Source: an uncultured Clostridia bacterium | Lineage (GTDB): Bacteria; Bacillota; Clostridia; Christensenellales; Christensenellaceae | Direction of reading: 5' to 3' | DNA length: 60,723 bases | Assembly (NCBI GenBank): GCA_947063485.1 | Contig: CAMSSU010000005.1 | Coordinates: forward strand, 1-60,723 | Shown: positions 45,408 through 54,277 of the stretch, piece by piece | How the letters are laid out: every line of letters starts with the position of its first letter | Position numbering within the stretch: position 1 is the stretch's first letter | Position numbers and translations under genes: made by a program | Notes under the pieces: generated by a model | What the model was told of the DNA's origin: nothing | The model's input: only the letters and a program-made list of their open reading frames with translations | Databases searched by the model: none

Positions 45408-46021
45408 AGCGGCTGGCTGTGATGGTCTCGGGCGGCGGGACGGATCTGCAATCCGTCATCGACGGCGTGCAGAGCGGGAAGATCCCGGGGGAGATCGCTG
45501 TGGTCATTTCCAGCAAGCCCGGGGTTTATGCGCTGGAGCGCGCCAAAAAGGCGGGAATCCCTGGCGTCGTCATCTGCAAAAAAGACTATGCAGATGAGCA
45601 GGCATTTTTCGATGCGAACCTCGGCGCTCTGCGGGAATACGGCGCAGAGGGCGTGGTTTTGGCGGGGTATCTCAGCATCTTGGGCAAGCAGATGATCGAG
45701 GCGTATCCCAACAAAATAATCAATATCCATCCATCGCTCATCCCTTCCTTTTGCGGCAAGGGGTACTATGGGCTGCGGGTGCATCAGGCAGTGCTGGATT
45801 ACGGGGCAAAAGTCTCCGGGGCGACGGTGCACTTTGTAGACGAGGGCGCAGATACCGGCCCGATCATCTTGCAGCGGGCAGTCTCCGTCTTGCCGGAGGA
45901 TACGGCAGAGAGCCTGCAGCAGCGTATTTTAGAGGTTGAGCATGAAATCCTGCCCGAGGCTGTGGCGCTGTTCTGCGCGGATCGGCTGTTGGTGCAGGGA
46001 AGAAAAGTAACAATCCAATAG
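45404..46021 (+). CDS. purN: GAR transformylase PurN
   Basis: The 205-residue enzyme transfers a formyl group from 10-formyl-THF to GAR. MVSGGGTDLQSVID at the start, INIHPSLIPSFCGKGYYG (catalytic Asn-His) and GATVHFVDEGADTGPIILQ (catalytic Asp) are clear. It starts at GTG overlapping the purM stop. Confidence 0.94.
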   Translation: MKRLAVMVSGGGTDLQSVIDGVQSGKIPGEIAVVISSKPGVYALERAKKAGIPGVVICKKDYADEQAFFDANLGALREYGAEGVVLAGYLSILGKQMIEAYPNKIINIHPSLIPSFCGKGYYGLRVHQAVLDYGAKVSGATVHFVDEGADTGPIILQRAVSVLPEDTAESLQQRILEVEHEILPEAVALFCADRLLVQGRKVTIQ

Positions 46022-46052
46022 GGTTGAATTTGTTTGAATAAGGAGAAACAAG

Positions 46053-47582
46053 ATGGCAAGAGCTTTTTTGAGCGTCTCGGATAAGACCGGGATTGTCGAT
46101 TTTGCAAAAGGGTTGGTCGAACTGGGCTTTGAAGTGCTTTCGACGGGCGGAACCAAGCGCGCGCTTTCCGAGGCGGGCGTTCCGGTAACGGGGGTTTCCG
46201 AGATTACCGGCTTCCCGGAGTGCCTGGACGGCCGGGTAAAAACGCTGCATCCGAAAATTCACGCGGGCATTTTGGCGATGCGTTCCAACCCCGAACACAT
46301 GGAGCAGCTCAAAAAGCTGGAGATTGAGCCGATCGACGTCGTCGCGGTCAACCTCTATCCCTTTAAGCAGACCATCTCTAAAGAGAACTGCACGCTAGAA
46401 GATGCCATTGAGAATATCGATATCGGCGGCCCCTCCATGCTGCGCGCGGCGGCCAAAAACTGGCAGGATGTCGCGGTCATCACGGATGCGGCAGATTACG
46501 GCAAGGTTTTGGACGAGCTCAAGGCCGGCGGCGTTTCCAGGGAGACCAAGTTCTATCTCTCGGCCAAAGTTTTCGAGACGACTGCCGCCTATGATGCGCT
46601 GATCTCCTCCTATCTGAGAAAGATCACGGGCAACGATCTGCCCGAAAAATTCACGGTTACCTATGAAAAGGCGCAGGAGATGCGCTATGGGGAAAACCCG
46701 CATCAGCGCGCTGCTTTCTATAAGACTCCGCTTCCCGTGGAAGGGAGTCTGGCGGTTGCAGAGCAGCTCAACGGCAAGGAGCTTTCCTACAACAACATCA
46801 ACGATGCGAATGCGGCGCTGGCGCAGCTGCGGGAGTTCGACGGCATCGCGGCCGTCGGCCTCAAGCACGCAAACCCCTGCGGCGTTGCCCAGGCAGATTC
46901 GGTTTACGAGGCCTATACCAAGGCTTATCAGGCAGACCCGACTTCGATTTTCGGCGGCATCGTCGCGGTGAATGAGACGGTAGATGCGAAGACGGCGGAG
47001 GAGATGGCAAAAATCTTCCTGGAGATCATCATCGCCCCGGATTACACAGAGGAAGCGCTGGAGATTCTCTGCAAGAAGAAGAATCTGCGCGTGCTGAGGC
47101 TGCCCTCCATCCGCAGAAACGGCGAGGAGAAGCTGGAAATGAAGAGCGTTCTCGGCGGCCTTTTGGTGCAGGAGACGGATAACGCACTGCTGGACGGCGA
47201 GCTCAAAGTTGTTACCAAGCGCGCACCCACGGAAAAAGAGATGGCAGATTTGCTTTTCACCTGGAAGATCGTCAAGCATATCAAATCCAATGGCATTGCC
47301 ATTGGCAAGGACAACTGCTCGCTGGGCATTGGGCCGGGGCAGGTGAACCGCATTTGGGCGACGGTTTCCGCGCTGGAGCGCAGCGGCGAGGCAGTGAAAG
47401 GCGCTGTTCTGGCTTCGGATGCCTTCTTCCCCTTCTCGGACTGCGTGGAAGAGGCGGCAAAGGCCGGGATTACGGCAATCATTCAGCCGGGCGGGTCCAT
47501 CCGGGATCAGGAATCCATCGATTTGGCGGATGAAAAGGGCATTGCCATGGTCTTTACGGGAATGCGCCATTTCAAACACTAA
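46053..47582 (+). CDS. purH: Bifunctional AICAR transformylase/IMP cyclohydrolase PurH
   Basis: The 509-residue enzyme performs the last two steps to IMP. The N-terminal cyclohydrolase begins [17 protein letters not shown] and includes [15 protein letters not shown]; the transformylase part has [24 protein letters not shown] and [20 protein letters not shown] precedes ATG. It follows purN after 31 bases and is followed by a 119-base spacer before purD. Confidence 0.95.
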   Translation: MARAFLSVSDKTGIVDFAKGLVELGFEVLSTGGTKRALSEAGVPVTGVSEITGFPECLDGRVKTLHPKIHAGILAMRSNPEHMEQLKKLEIEPIDVVAVNLYPFKQTISKENCTLEDAIENIDIGGPSMLRAAAKNWQDVAVITDAADYGKVLDELKAGGVSRETKFYLSAKVFETTAAYDALISSYLRKITGNDLPEKFTVTYEKAQEMRYGENPHQRAAFYKTPLPVEGSLAVAEQLNGKELSYNNINDANAALAQLREFDGIAAVGLKHANPCGVAQADSVYEAYTKAYQADPTSIFGGIVAVNETVDAKTAEEMAKIFLEIIIAPDYTEEALEILCKKKNLRVLRLPSIRRNGEEKLEMKSVLGGLLVQETDNALLDGELKVVTKRAPTEKEMADLLFTWKIVKHIKSNGIAIGKDNCSLGIGPGQVNRIWATVSALERSGEAVKGAVLASDAFFPFSDCVEEAAKAGITAIIQPGGSIRDQESIDLADEKGIAMVFTGMRHFKH

Positions 47583-47701
47583 GCAAAACTGGCAGAGGCG
47601 GAGCGCGGCAATATGCCGGGCTCCCTTGCTGCTTTTCAGGCTCTTTTGACGCCTCGGGCCAGGGCCAGTCGGCGTCAAACAGGAGAAGGAGAAATTAGCA
47701 G

Positions 47702-48958
47702 ATGAAAATATTGGTAGTCGGCGGCGGCGGAAGAGAGCATACCATTCTGTGGAAGCTCGCCCAAAGTCCCAAAAAGCCGGAGCTATACTGCGCGCCGGGC
47801 AACGGCGGCATTTCCCAGATCGCGGCCTGCGTAGACATCGCGGCGACGGATATTGAAAATATGGTGGCCTTTGCCAAGCGGGAGAAGATGGATTTGGTTG
47901 TGGTCGCGCCGGATGATCCGCTGGCCATGGGCATGGTGGATGCGCTGGAAGCAGAGGGCATCCGGGCGTTCGGCCCAAGGAAAAACGCGGCCATCATCGA
48001 GGCCAGCAAGGCGTTTTCCAAAGAGCTGATGAAGAAATATCACATCCCCACGGCAGAGTATGAGACCTTTTCGGATGCGGAGCAGGCGCTGGAATATGTA
48101 AAAACGGCGAAAATCCCTCTGGTTGTCAAGGCGGATGGCCTGGCGCTGGGCAAAGGCGTGCTCATCTGCAAAACCCGGCAGGAGGCCGAGCAGGCAGTGC
48201 GGCAGGTGATGCTGGATAAAGCCTTTGGCACGGCGGGCAACACCGTCGTCATCGAGGAGTTTTTGGAGGGGCCGGAAGTTTCCGTGCTGACTTTCACAGA
48301 TTCGCATATCATTCTGCCCATGGCCAGCGCCCAGGATCACAAAAGAGCCCGGGATAACGACGAAGGGCTGAACACAGGCGGCATGGGAACTTTTTCACCC
48401 ACGCCCAAATATACCCCAGAGATTCAGCAGCAGGTGGAGCGGGAGATCATCCTGCCGACGGTGGATGCTCTTAACGCGGAAGGCCGGCCGTTCAAGGGCG
48501 TGATTTTCTTCGGGCTGATGCTGACAAAAGACGGCCCCAAGCTTTTGGAGTATAACGCCCGCTTTGGCGATCCCGAGGCGCAGAGCGTGCTGTTCCGAAT
48601 GAAAAACGATCTGCTGGAGATTTTCGAGGCCGTGATAGAAGAGCGGCTTTCCGAGATTACGCTGGAGTTTGAGCCGGGCGCGGCAGTTTGCGTTGTGATG
48701 GCCTCTGGCGGGTATCCCGAGCATTATGAGAAGGGCAAGGAGATCAGCGGCCTGGAGGAAGTTTCGGATGGCGTCGTCGTGTTCCATGCCGGGACAAAGC
48801 TGGAAAACGGTAAATTCTATACCTCCGGCGGCCGCGTTTTGGGCGTGGTCGCGAAGGGGGCCGATATGCAGGCAGCGCGGAAAATCGCCTATGAAAATGT
48901 GGAAAAAATCCACTTTGAAGGCGCGCAGTACCGCAAAGATATTGGCATTAAAAAATAG
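47702..48958 (+). CDS. purD: GAR synthetase PurD
   Basis: The 418-residue ATP-grasp enzyme joins phosphoribosylamine and glycine. VGGGGREHTILWKL at the start, KADGLALGKGV, EEFLEGPEVSVL, GGMGTFSPTP and EYNARFGDPEAQ are diagnostic. It is the last purine gene here; purL, purQ, purS, purK and purB are not in the window. Confidence 0.95.
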   Translation: MKILVVGGGGREHTILWKLAQSPKKPELYCAPGNGGISQIAACVDIAATDIENMVAFAKREKMDLVVVAPDDPLAMGMVDALEAEGIRAFGPRKNAAIIEASKAFSKELMKKYHIPTAEYETFSDAEQALEYVKTAKIPLVVKADGLALGKGVLICKTRQEAEQAVRQVMLDKAFGTAGNTVVIEEFLEGPEVSVLTFTDSHIILPMASAQDHKRARDNDEGLNTGGMGTFSPTPKYTPEIQQQVEREIILPTVDALNAEGRPFKGVIFFGLMLTKDGPKLLEYNARFGDPEAQSVLFRMKNDLLEIFEAVIEERLSEITLEFEPGAAVCVVMASGGYPEHYEKGKEISGLEEVSDGVVVFHAGTKLENGKFYTSGGRVLGVVAKGADMQAARKIAYENVEKIHFEGAQYRKDIGIKK

Positions 48959-49023
48959 GGAGAACAAAAGGGGCGCTGGGATGGTGCGGCGCTCCTTTTC
49001 CTTTGATGGAGAGGTGAGTGAAG

Positions 49024-49755
49024 ATGAAATTGCCTTCGGAATATGTTTTAGACTATCAGGTTTGCACTTACGACGTGGGCCAGGGCAGCCTGCTCAAGCT
49101 TTCCAATCTGCTGCGGCTCCAGCAGGAGGCAGGCGAGCGGCACTTGGCGCAGGGCGATTTAGCCTTTGCACAGCTGGCAAAGATGGGGATGGCTTTTTTG
49201 GTCGTCCGGGCAAATTTGAAAATAGAGCGCCTGCCCAAAGCCGGGGAGCGCATTCAAATCCGCACGTGGCACCGGGGCGAACAGCGCGCCGCCTTTTTCC
49301 GGTGCTTTCAGATTTTGGGCGAGCAGGGGGAGGAGCTGGTCAACAGCGTAACGGCCTATGCCCTGGTGGATCCTGAGAGTAAAAAACTGCTGCGGCCAAA
49401 AGTCTTTTTGCAGCTGGGCATCGAGGCGCAGGAGGAAATGCAAAGCTCCTGCCCGGATCCTGTGCGCCTGCAGCTGCCCGAACAGATGGAATATGTAGGC
49501 AGCTGGAACGTGCGCCCTTCGGATACGGATTGGAACTGCCATCTGAATAATGCCGCCTATCTGGATATTCTGTGGGATTTCCTGCCGGAGGGCACCTCGG
49601 CAGAGGAGCTTGGCCTCATCTCGGTCTGCTTCCTTTCCCAGGCGCTGGCCGGGGATGAGATTTCGGTATACCGCGAAGAGCGGGAGGCAGAGCTGCTCTT
49701 TCGGGGCGTGCACGAGCGGGGCACCTGTTTTGAGGCGAAGATTGCGCTGAAATGA
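49024..49755 (+). CDS. Acyl-ACP thioesterase (FatA-like)
   Basis: The 243-residue protein has two hot-dog modules as in the acyl-ACP thioesterase family. The first shows SNLLRLQQEAGERHLAQ and FLVVRANLKIERLPKAGE; the second shows NVRPSDTDWNCHLNNAAYLD, where Asn and His are catalytic in the plant and bacterial enzymes. It releases free fatty acids from ACP. ATG at 49024 follows a GGAGAGGTG site. It lies 65 bases after purD with no visible terminator between, so it may share that transcript, and it is followed by a terminator. Confidence 0.85.
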   Translation: MKLPSEYVLDYQVCTYDVGQGSLLKLSNLLRLQQEAGERHLAQGDLAFAQLAKMGMAFLVVRANLKIERLPKAGERIQIRTWHRGEQRAAFFRCFQILGEQGEELVNSVTAYALVDPESKKLLRPKVFLQLGIEAQEEMQSSCPDPVRLQLPEQMEYVGSWNVRPSDTDWNCHLNNAAYLDILWDFLPEGTSAEELGLISVCFLSQALAGDEISVYREEREAELLFRGVHERGTCFEAKIALK

Positions 49756-49756
49756 T

Positions 49757-49786
49757 AAAAGGCCCGCGGGATACGCGGGCTTTTTG
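49757..49786. terminator. Terminator after thioesterase gene
   Basis: AGGCCCGCG and CGCGGGCTT pair around GGATA and end in T5; A-rich sequence on the other side lets it serve the convergent Crp-family gene too. Confidence 0.82.
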
Positions 49787-49797
49787 GCGGGAAGGGC

Positions 49798-50448
49798 CTA
49801 CGCTTCCAGCAGCGTAATCCTGCGCCCATCCACAGCCAGCACGTTTTCGCGCTTGAGCCGGCTCATTTCCCGCGTCATCGCGCTGCGGTCGGCGCAGATA
49901 TAATCGGCCAGGGCGCTCATGGAAAAGGGAAGGCGGAAGCTCGGGCTGCCCTGCTGATGGGCGCAGAGCGAAAAATAGTGCAGCAGTTTTTCCCGGATGG
50001 AGCGGCAGCTTAAAACTTCCACCCTTTGGCTTAGCAGCAGCGCCTTTTGGGAGAGCAGCATCAGCATATTCTGCACGAGAATACTGTGATGCGGGCAGGC
50101 TTTGGGGCAGCGCTTGATGATATGCTCGTAATCGATATACAGCACCTGGCAGCTTTGGGTGCAGACGACGCAGATATTCTCCTGCTCGGCGCCGGAAAAG
50201 GCGAGCATTTCCCCAAAAATACTGCCCTCTTCCAGCTGTTCGAGCACAGTTTTGCCGCCGTCTGCATCCAGGCGCAGGATATCCGCGCGGCCGCTCTGCA
50301 AAATGCCGACGCTGCGGCTTCTGTCGTCAAAAGTGCGGATGAGCGCGCCGGAGGAATAGGATTGCTCATATGTCTCAAAACAGTGCAGCATCGCGGCATA
50401 TTCAGCCTCGGAAATGCCCATAAATAAAGTTGACCTAGGAATCGACAT
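49798..50448 (-). CDS. Crp/Fnr family regulator
   Basis: The 216-residue protein has a cyclic-nucleotide-like sensor barrel (SVGILQSGRADILRLDADGG, GSIFGEMLAFSG), a dimer helix and a C-terminal winged HTH (SMSALADYICADRSAMTREMSRL). Cysteines in CVVCTQSC (~95-102) and CPKACPHH (~115-122) lie after the barrel and might bind metal or cluster. ATG at 50448-50446 follows GGAG. A palindrome directly upstream and the divergent redox genes suggest control of oxygen or nitric-oxide stress genes; this is inference. Confidence 0.88.
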   Translation of the reverse strand: MSIPRSTLFMGISEAEYAAMLHCFETYEQSYSSGALIRTFDDRSRSVGILQSGRADILRLDADGGKTVLEQLEEGSIFGEMLAFSGAEQENICVVCTQSCQVLYIDYEHIIKRCPKACPHHSILVQNMLMLLSQKALLLSQRVEVLSCRSIREKLLHYFSLCAHQQGSPSFRLPFSMSALADYICADRSAMTREMSRLKRENVLAVDGRRITLLEA

Positions 50449-50464
50449 AAAAATACTCCAGTTG

Positions 50465-50480
50465 TGTTGCAAGTGCAACA
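50465..50480. promoter_or_regulatory. Palindromic operator TGTTGCA-AG-TGCAACA
   Basis: A perfect 16-base palindrome lies 17 bases before the Crp/Fnr-family start codon, in the space divergent from the redox genes. Further imperfect inverted repeats (AAGATA/TATCTT; TTCCTTA/TAAGGAA) fill 50486-50520. Symmetry and size fit a Crp/Fnr-type binding site and self-regulation. Confidence 0.65.
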
Positions 50481-50563
50481 GAATTTTCCTTAAAGATATG
50501 GTATCTTAAATATAAGGAAAAGTAAAGAGACAGTATCTTGGAATATGATTGGAGGGATTGGAT

Positions 50564-50830
50564 ATGATAGATATCACTGTAACTGGCGGAACGCTGGAGC
50601 AGCAGGAAATTGACGCATATGTGCGGCATGTGCAGGAGAAAATCCCCGGCCATGCACTCAAGGCGCTGAATATCGCTGTGGATGGCGAGGAAGTGGAACT
50701 GCGCTATACTTATGAGCATAAGCCAATTGAGCGCATCCGCAGAATTACCGGATACCTGGTTGGCACGATGGACCGCTGGAACGACGCCAAAACGGCAGAG
50801 GAGCGGGATAGAGTTCAGCACAGCCTTTAA
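50564..50830 (+). CDS. Small protein resembling the C-terminal tail of NrdD
   Basis: The 88-residue protein contains RIRRITGYLVGTMDRWNDAK followed by TAEERDRVQH, which matches the tail of anaerobic ribonucleotide reductase (RxTGYL...RxNxxKxxExxDR). The usual zinc-binding cysteines and the glycyl radical are absent, so it is not an active reductase. Similar stand-alone proteins are annotated as anaerobic RNR-like in Clostridia. GGAGGG precedes ATG by 7-8 bases. It is followed by rubredoxin 27 bases later. Confidence 0.65.
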   Translation: MIDITVTGGTLEQQEIDAYVRHVQEKIPGHALKALNIAVDGEEVELRYTYEHKPIERIRRITGYLVGTMDRWNDAKTAEERDRVQHSL

Positions 50831-50857
50831 AGAAACCATAGAAAAGGAGAAACAAGA

Positions 50858-51016
50858 ATGAAAAAATACGTTTGCACCATTTGCGGCTATGTTTACGACG
50901 AGGCAAAGGGAGACCCGGATAACGGAATCGCGCCGGGCACCAAGTGGGAAGATGTTGCAGAAGATTTTGTCTGCCCGCTGTGCGGCGCAGATAAAGACGT
51001 TTTCGAGGAAGAATAA
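50858..51016 (+). CDS. Rubredoxin
   Basis: This 52-residue protein ([20 protein letters not shown] onward) has the two iron-binding pairs CTICG (Cys6, Cys9) and CPLCG (Cys39, Cys42), plus the conserved [11 protein letters not shown] between them. It carries electrons in the cytoplasm, typically to flavodiiron proteins or superoxide reductase in anaerobes. AAGGAG precedes ATG. The flavodiiron gene lies 50 bases downstream behind a terminator. Confidence 0.96.
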   Translation: MKKYVCTICGYVYDEAKGDPDNGIAPGTKWEDVAEDFVCPLCGADKDVFEEE

Positions 51017-51021
51017 AGAAT

Positions 51022-51048
51022 AAAAAAGGAGCAGTTGCTCCTTTTTTT
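51022..51048 (+). terminator. Terminator after rubredoxin
   Basis: AAAAAAGGAGCA and TGCTCCTTTTTT pair around GT, with T7 at the end. It separates rubredoxin from fprA, though partial read-through is possible. Confidence 0.8.
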
Positions 51049-51066
51049 GCGAGAAAGGAACTAGCT

Positions 51067-52269
51067 ATGGCAGCGATAAAAATAACCGAAAATCTCTATT
51101 CCGTCGGCATTCTGAACCCGAATATGCGCATCTTCGACGTCGTCATGCGCACGGAGTATGGGACAACCTATAACTCCTATCTTCTCCGGGGAGAGCAGAA
51201 AACCGCGCTGATCGAAACTTGCCACAAAACCTATTTCGAGCAGTATCTTGGCAATATCCGCGAGGTTATGGATACGGAGCAGATCGACTATATCATCCTA
51301 AACCACTGCGAGCCGGATCACAGCGGCGCTTTGGCCGAGCTTCTCAGCCTCTGCCCCAATGCAGAGATTCTCGTCAGCCGCGCAGGTGCGATCTACCTGA
51401 AGAATATCACCAACCGGGAGGATCTCAAAATTCGCTTTGTCAAAGACGGCGAGTGCATTGATTTGGGCGGGCGGCAGCTTCGCTTTATCAGCGCGCCCTT
51501 CCTGCATTGGCCAGATTCCATGTTCACCTGGGATGAGCAGGATAAGACGCTGTTCTCCTGCGATATGTTTGGCTCTCACTACTGCGAGCCGCACACGTTT
51601 GATTACAACATCGTCTATCCGGGGCAGTATCAGCAGGCGCTGAAGGGGTATTACGACGCTATTTTCGGGCCCTTTAAGCCATATGTGCTGGCGGGAATGG
51701 ATAAGATTGCAGATCTTCCCATCGAGCGTATCTGCACGAGCCATGGCCCGGTGCTTAGCCGCGGCTGCCTGATGGAGCAGGTTATGGAGCAATACCGCGC
51801 CTGGAGCCAGCCGGCCGAAAAAGCGCAGAAGAGCATCCCGGTCTTCTATTGCTCGGCCTATGGCAACACGGGCAAAATCGCCCAGGCCATCGCTTCGGGC
51901 ATCAAGCAGGCGCTGCCAGAGGCAAACTGCCCGGTTTACGACGTCAACGATCACGATATGGGCTTCCTACAGGGCGAGCTGAACGCTTCGGATGCCTTCG
52001 CCGTGGGTTCGCCAACCATCAACCAGGATGCCGTCGCGCCGGTTTGGAACCTGCTGTCGCATGTGGATGCCATCAACAATAAAAAGCGCCCGGCGCTGGT
52101 GTTTGGCTCTTATGGATGGAGCGGCGAGGCAGTCCCAAACCTGACGGCTCGGCTGACGGGGCTGAAATCGAGTGTGTTTGGCGAGGGCTTCAAAGTAACC
52201 TTTGTCCCCTCCGAGGAAGATTTGAATCAGGCGAGGGAGCTGGGAAAAGCTTTTGCAGAGAGCTTGTAG
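51067..52269 (+). CDS. A-type flavodiiron protein (FprA)
   Basis: The 400-residue enzyme reduces O2 to water or NO to N2O. The N-terminal metallo-beta-lactamase domain keeps the diiron ligands HCEPDHSG (~80-87), FLHWPDSMF (~148), SCDMFGSHY (~166) and CTSHGP (~227). The C-terminal flavodoxin domain starts at VFYCSAYGNTGKIAQAI (~260). Rubredoxin encoded just upstream is the likely electron donor. The GAGAAAGGA site precedes ATG. Confidence 0.95.
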   Translation: MAAIKITENLYSVGILNPNMRIFDVVMRTEYGTTYNSYLLRGEQKTALIETCHKTYFEQYLGNIREVMDTEQIDYIILNHCEPDHSGALAELLSLCPNAEILVSRAGAIYLKNITNREDLKIRFVKDGECIDLGGRQLRFISAPFLHWPDSMFTWDEQDKTLFSCDMFGSHYCEPHTFDYNIVYPGQYQQALKGYYDAIFGPFKPYVLAGMDKIADLPIERICTSHGPVLSRGCLMEQVMEQYRAWSQPAEKAQKSIPVFYCSAYGNTGKIAQAIASGIKQALPEANCPVYDVNDHDMGFLQGELNASDAFAVGSPTINQDAVAPVWNLLSHVDAINNKKRPALVFGSYGWSGEAVPNLTARLTGLKSSVFGEGFKVTFVPSEEDLNQARELGKAFAESL

Positions 52270-52282
52270 GCTGAAAAAAGGC

Positions 52283-52316
52283 AAAAAAAGAGAGGGAATG
52301 CGCCCTCTCTTTTTCT
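52283..52316. terminator. Bidirectional terminator after fprA
   Basis: AAGAGAGGG and CCCTCTCTT pair around AATGCG and are flanked by A7 and T5, between converging genes. Confidence 0.82.
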
Positions 52317-52323
52317 ATGCCCG

Positions 52324-52953
52324 CTATTGCTCTGCCGGGAAATGCAGGGATTCCAGGATAAAATCGCCCACAGGCTGCCACTCATCCTGCAAATCGACCG
52401 TGCAGTTAAACGTGATGAGCACGAGCTTGCCGTCGTCAGAAAAGGCCAGAAAGTGGTTATAAATATCCGTATCCACGGCGGCGGAGCGGAAGGAGATCTG
52501 GCCGATTTGCCGCCCGGATTTCTCGGTTACGCCCGAGCTGAGCACTTCCATATTCTCCAGTTCCTGCTCCATGTATTTGATATACTGCGCAATTTCATCA
52601 TCCGACATGTTGTTTTCCGTGATATTCAGGGCGACGTTGATGGTCGTCTGCTCATTGGTGAAAACATGCGTCGGCGCATTGCCGGAAGGGTATTTGACGG
52701 CGATGAGGGATTCGTCCATAGGCGCAAAGGATTTGGGAAGCTTCAGGAAGAAGCGGCCGTCCGCAAAACTGAACAGCTCCATCTCGACGGTCTCTCCGCT
52801 TTTGGTAGCAGCCTGCATATTGGCCAGCTCATCCAGCTCCTGCTGCTGTTTCTGCAAGTCCTGATTTAGCATGTGGTCGATGATAAAATACCCGCCCATC
52901 GCAAGGCACACTAGGGCGATGCCAAGGATGAGAAAAAGTTTTTTGCGTTTCAT
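52324..52953 (-). CDS. Membrane-anchored protein of unknown function
   Basis: The 209-residue protein has one N-terminal helix (KKLFLILGIALVCLAMGGYFII) followed by a short coiled-coil-like stretch (LQKQQQELDELANMQ) and an extracellular alpha/beta domain of ~150 residues. Segments such as GRFFLKLPKSFAPM and PTHVFTNEQTTINVALN recall PsbP-like stress proteins, but the match is not firm. It is encoded downstream of asd on the same strand, separated by a hairpin. Confidence 0.65.
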   Translation of the reverse strand: MKRKKLFLILGIALVCLAMGGYFIIDHMLNQDLQKQQQELDELANMQAATKSGETVEMELFSFADGRFFLKLPKSFAPMDESLIAVKYPSGNAPTHVFTNEQTTINVALNITENNMSDDEIAQYIKYMEQELENMEVLSSGVTEKSGRQIGQISFRSAAVDTDIYNHFLAFSDDGKLVLITFNCTVDLQDEWQPVGDFILESLHFPAEQ

Positions 52954-52980
52954 TTTGCTTTCCTTTCCATTTTAAACTGA

Positions 52981-53014
52981 AAAGAGCCGGGTAGAAGATA
53001 GCCCCAGCCCTTTT
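52981..53014 (-). terminator. Probable terminator of asd
   Basis: On the minus strand AGGGCTGGG pairs with CCCGGCTCT (two G-U pairs) and is followed by TTTT. Confidence 0.6.
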
Positions 53015-53023
53015 TATGCGCGA

Positions 53024-54022
53024 TTACGCGTTTCTTCTGATATACTCTTCCGCAATCTGCACGGCGTTGGTCGCGGCGCCTTTGCGGATATTGTCTGCAA
53101 CAACCCAGAGATTCAGGCCGTTTTCCACGGAATCGTCTCTTCTGACCCGGCCGACGTAGACTTCGTCGTGATCCTCGCAGTCGATGGCCATGGGGTATTT
53201 GAGGTTCGCGGGATCGTCTGCCATGATGATGCCCTTGCCTGCGGCCAGAACACTCTTCAGCTCATCCAGATCGTATGCGCTGCCCAGCTCGACGTTGATG
53301 CTCTCGCTGTGCCCATAGTAGACGGGAACGCGGACGGTGGTCGCCGTGATGCGCAGGCTGTCGTCGCCCAGGATTTTGCGCGTCTCGTTGACCATCTTCA
53401 TCTCCTCTTTGGTGTAGCCGTTTTCCAGGAATACGTCGATATGGGGGATGCAGTTGCCAAAAATCGGGTAGGGGAACTTTTTGGGTGCCTCGCCGTTTAT
53501 CCCGTTTTTCAGATCTTCATAGCCGCCCAGCCCAGCGCCCGAAACTGCCTGATAGGTGGAGTAGACGATGCGCCGGATGCCGTATTTGTCGTAAAGCGGC
53601 TTGAGGGCGACGACCGCCTGAATCGTCGAACAGTTGGGGTTGGCGATGATGCCGTGATGCTTGTCGATATCATCCGGGTTGACTTCGGGAACGACCAGCG
53701 GGACATCCGGATCCATTCTCCACTGGCTGCTGTTGTCAATGGCAACCGCGCCAAGCTCGGCAAAGAGGGGAGCAAACGTCTTGCTCGTGCCGGCGCCGGC
53801 GGAGAACAGCGCAATATCGATATCCTTGCCTTTGATGCTATCCGGCGTCAGCTCGATAATCTCATATTCTTTTCCCATGAACGTAACCTTTTTGCCGGCG
53901 CTTTTGGCCGAAGCAAAGAGATAGTAGTTCTCGACGGGCAGGTTGCGCTCTTCCAGCACTTGCAGGAATTTTCTGCCGACCATGCCTGTCGCGCCAACAA
54001 CAGCGACGTTATACTTTTTCAT
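53024..54022 (-). CDS. asd: Aspartate-semialdehyde dehydrogenase
   Basis: The 332-residue NADP enzyme turns aspartyl phosphate into aspartate semialdehyde for lysine, diaminopimelate, threonine and methionine synthesis. It has VVGATGMVGRKFLQVLEER at the start, NPNCSTIQAVV with the catalytic Cys (~127), and SGAGLGGYEDL. Length and motifs match the usual enzyme. It has its own promoter, and I saw no lysine riboswitch upstream. Confidence 0.95.
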   Translation of the reverse strand: MKKYNVAVVGATGMVGRKFLQVLEERNLPVENYYLFASAKSAGKKVTFMGKEYEIIELTPDSIKGKDIDIALFSAGAGTSKTFAPLFAELGAVAIDNSSQWRMDPDVPLVVPEVNPDDIDKHHGIIANPNCSTIQAVVALKPLYDKYGIRRIVYSTYQAVSGAGLGGYEDLKNGINGEAPKKFPYPIFGNCIPHIDVFLENGYTKEEMKMVNETRKILGDDSLRITATTVRVPVYYGHSESINVELGSAYDLDELKSVLAAGKGIIMADDPANLKYPMAIDCEDHDEVYVGRVRRDDSVENGLNLWVVADNIRKGAATNAVQIAEEYIRRNA

Positions 54023-54071
54023 TTCATTCCTCCATATATGCTAAACATAAATTAAAGACCATTTTTAAGGT

Positions 54072-54100
54072 ATCATAGCATTTTTTGGGGTATGGCGCAA
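54072..54100 (-). promoter_or_regulatory. Promoter of asd
   Basis: On the minus strand TTGCGC (54100-54095) and TATGAT (54077-54072) have a 17-base spacer, ~50 bases before the ATG. Confidence 0.7.
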
Positions 54101-54212
54101 GCAAAAACGGGCAAAATGACTGGGATAACCCCGCAAAAATTGTGTTTTTGAACGCCGCAGGAAAAATGCCGCAGTATATTTGGGCAAAAGCCGGGCAAAC
54201 CGGGTTTGATGG

Positions 54213-54242
54213 TTGAAAGAGGCAGGGAGTTTGTAGTATAGT
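54213..54242 (+). promoter_or_regulatory. Promoter of the methyltransferase-hslO group
   Basis: TTGAAA (54213-54218) and TATAGT (54237-54242) have an 18-base spacer, 35 bases before the start. Confidence 0.7.
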
Positions 54243-54277
54243 ATAGGGTAATGAAATTGATGTGAGGTGCTTTGCCG

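Noticed and set aside
54023..54277. Lysine riboswitch upstream of asd
   Set aside because: The leader from the promoter to the ATG is only about 50 bases, too short for the aptamer.
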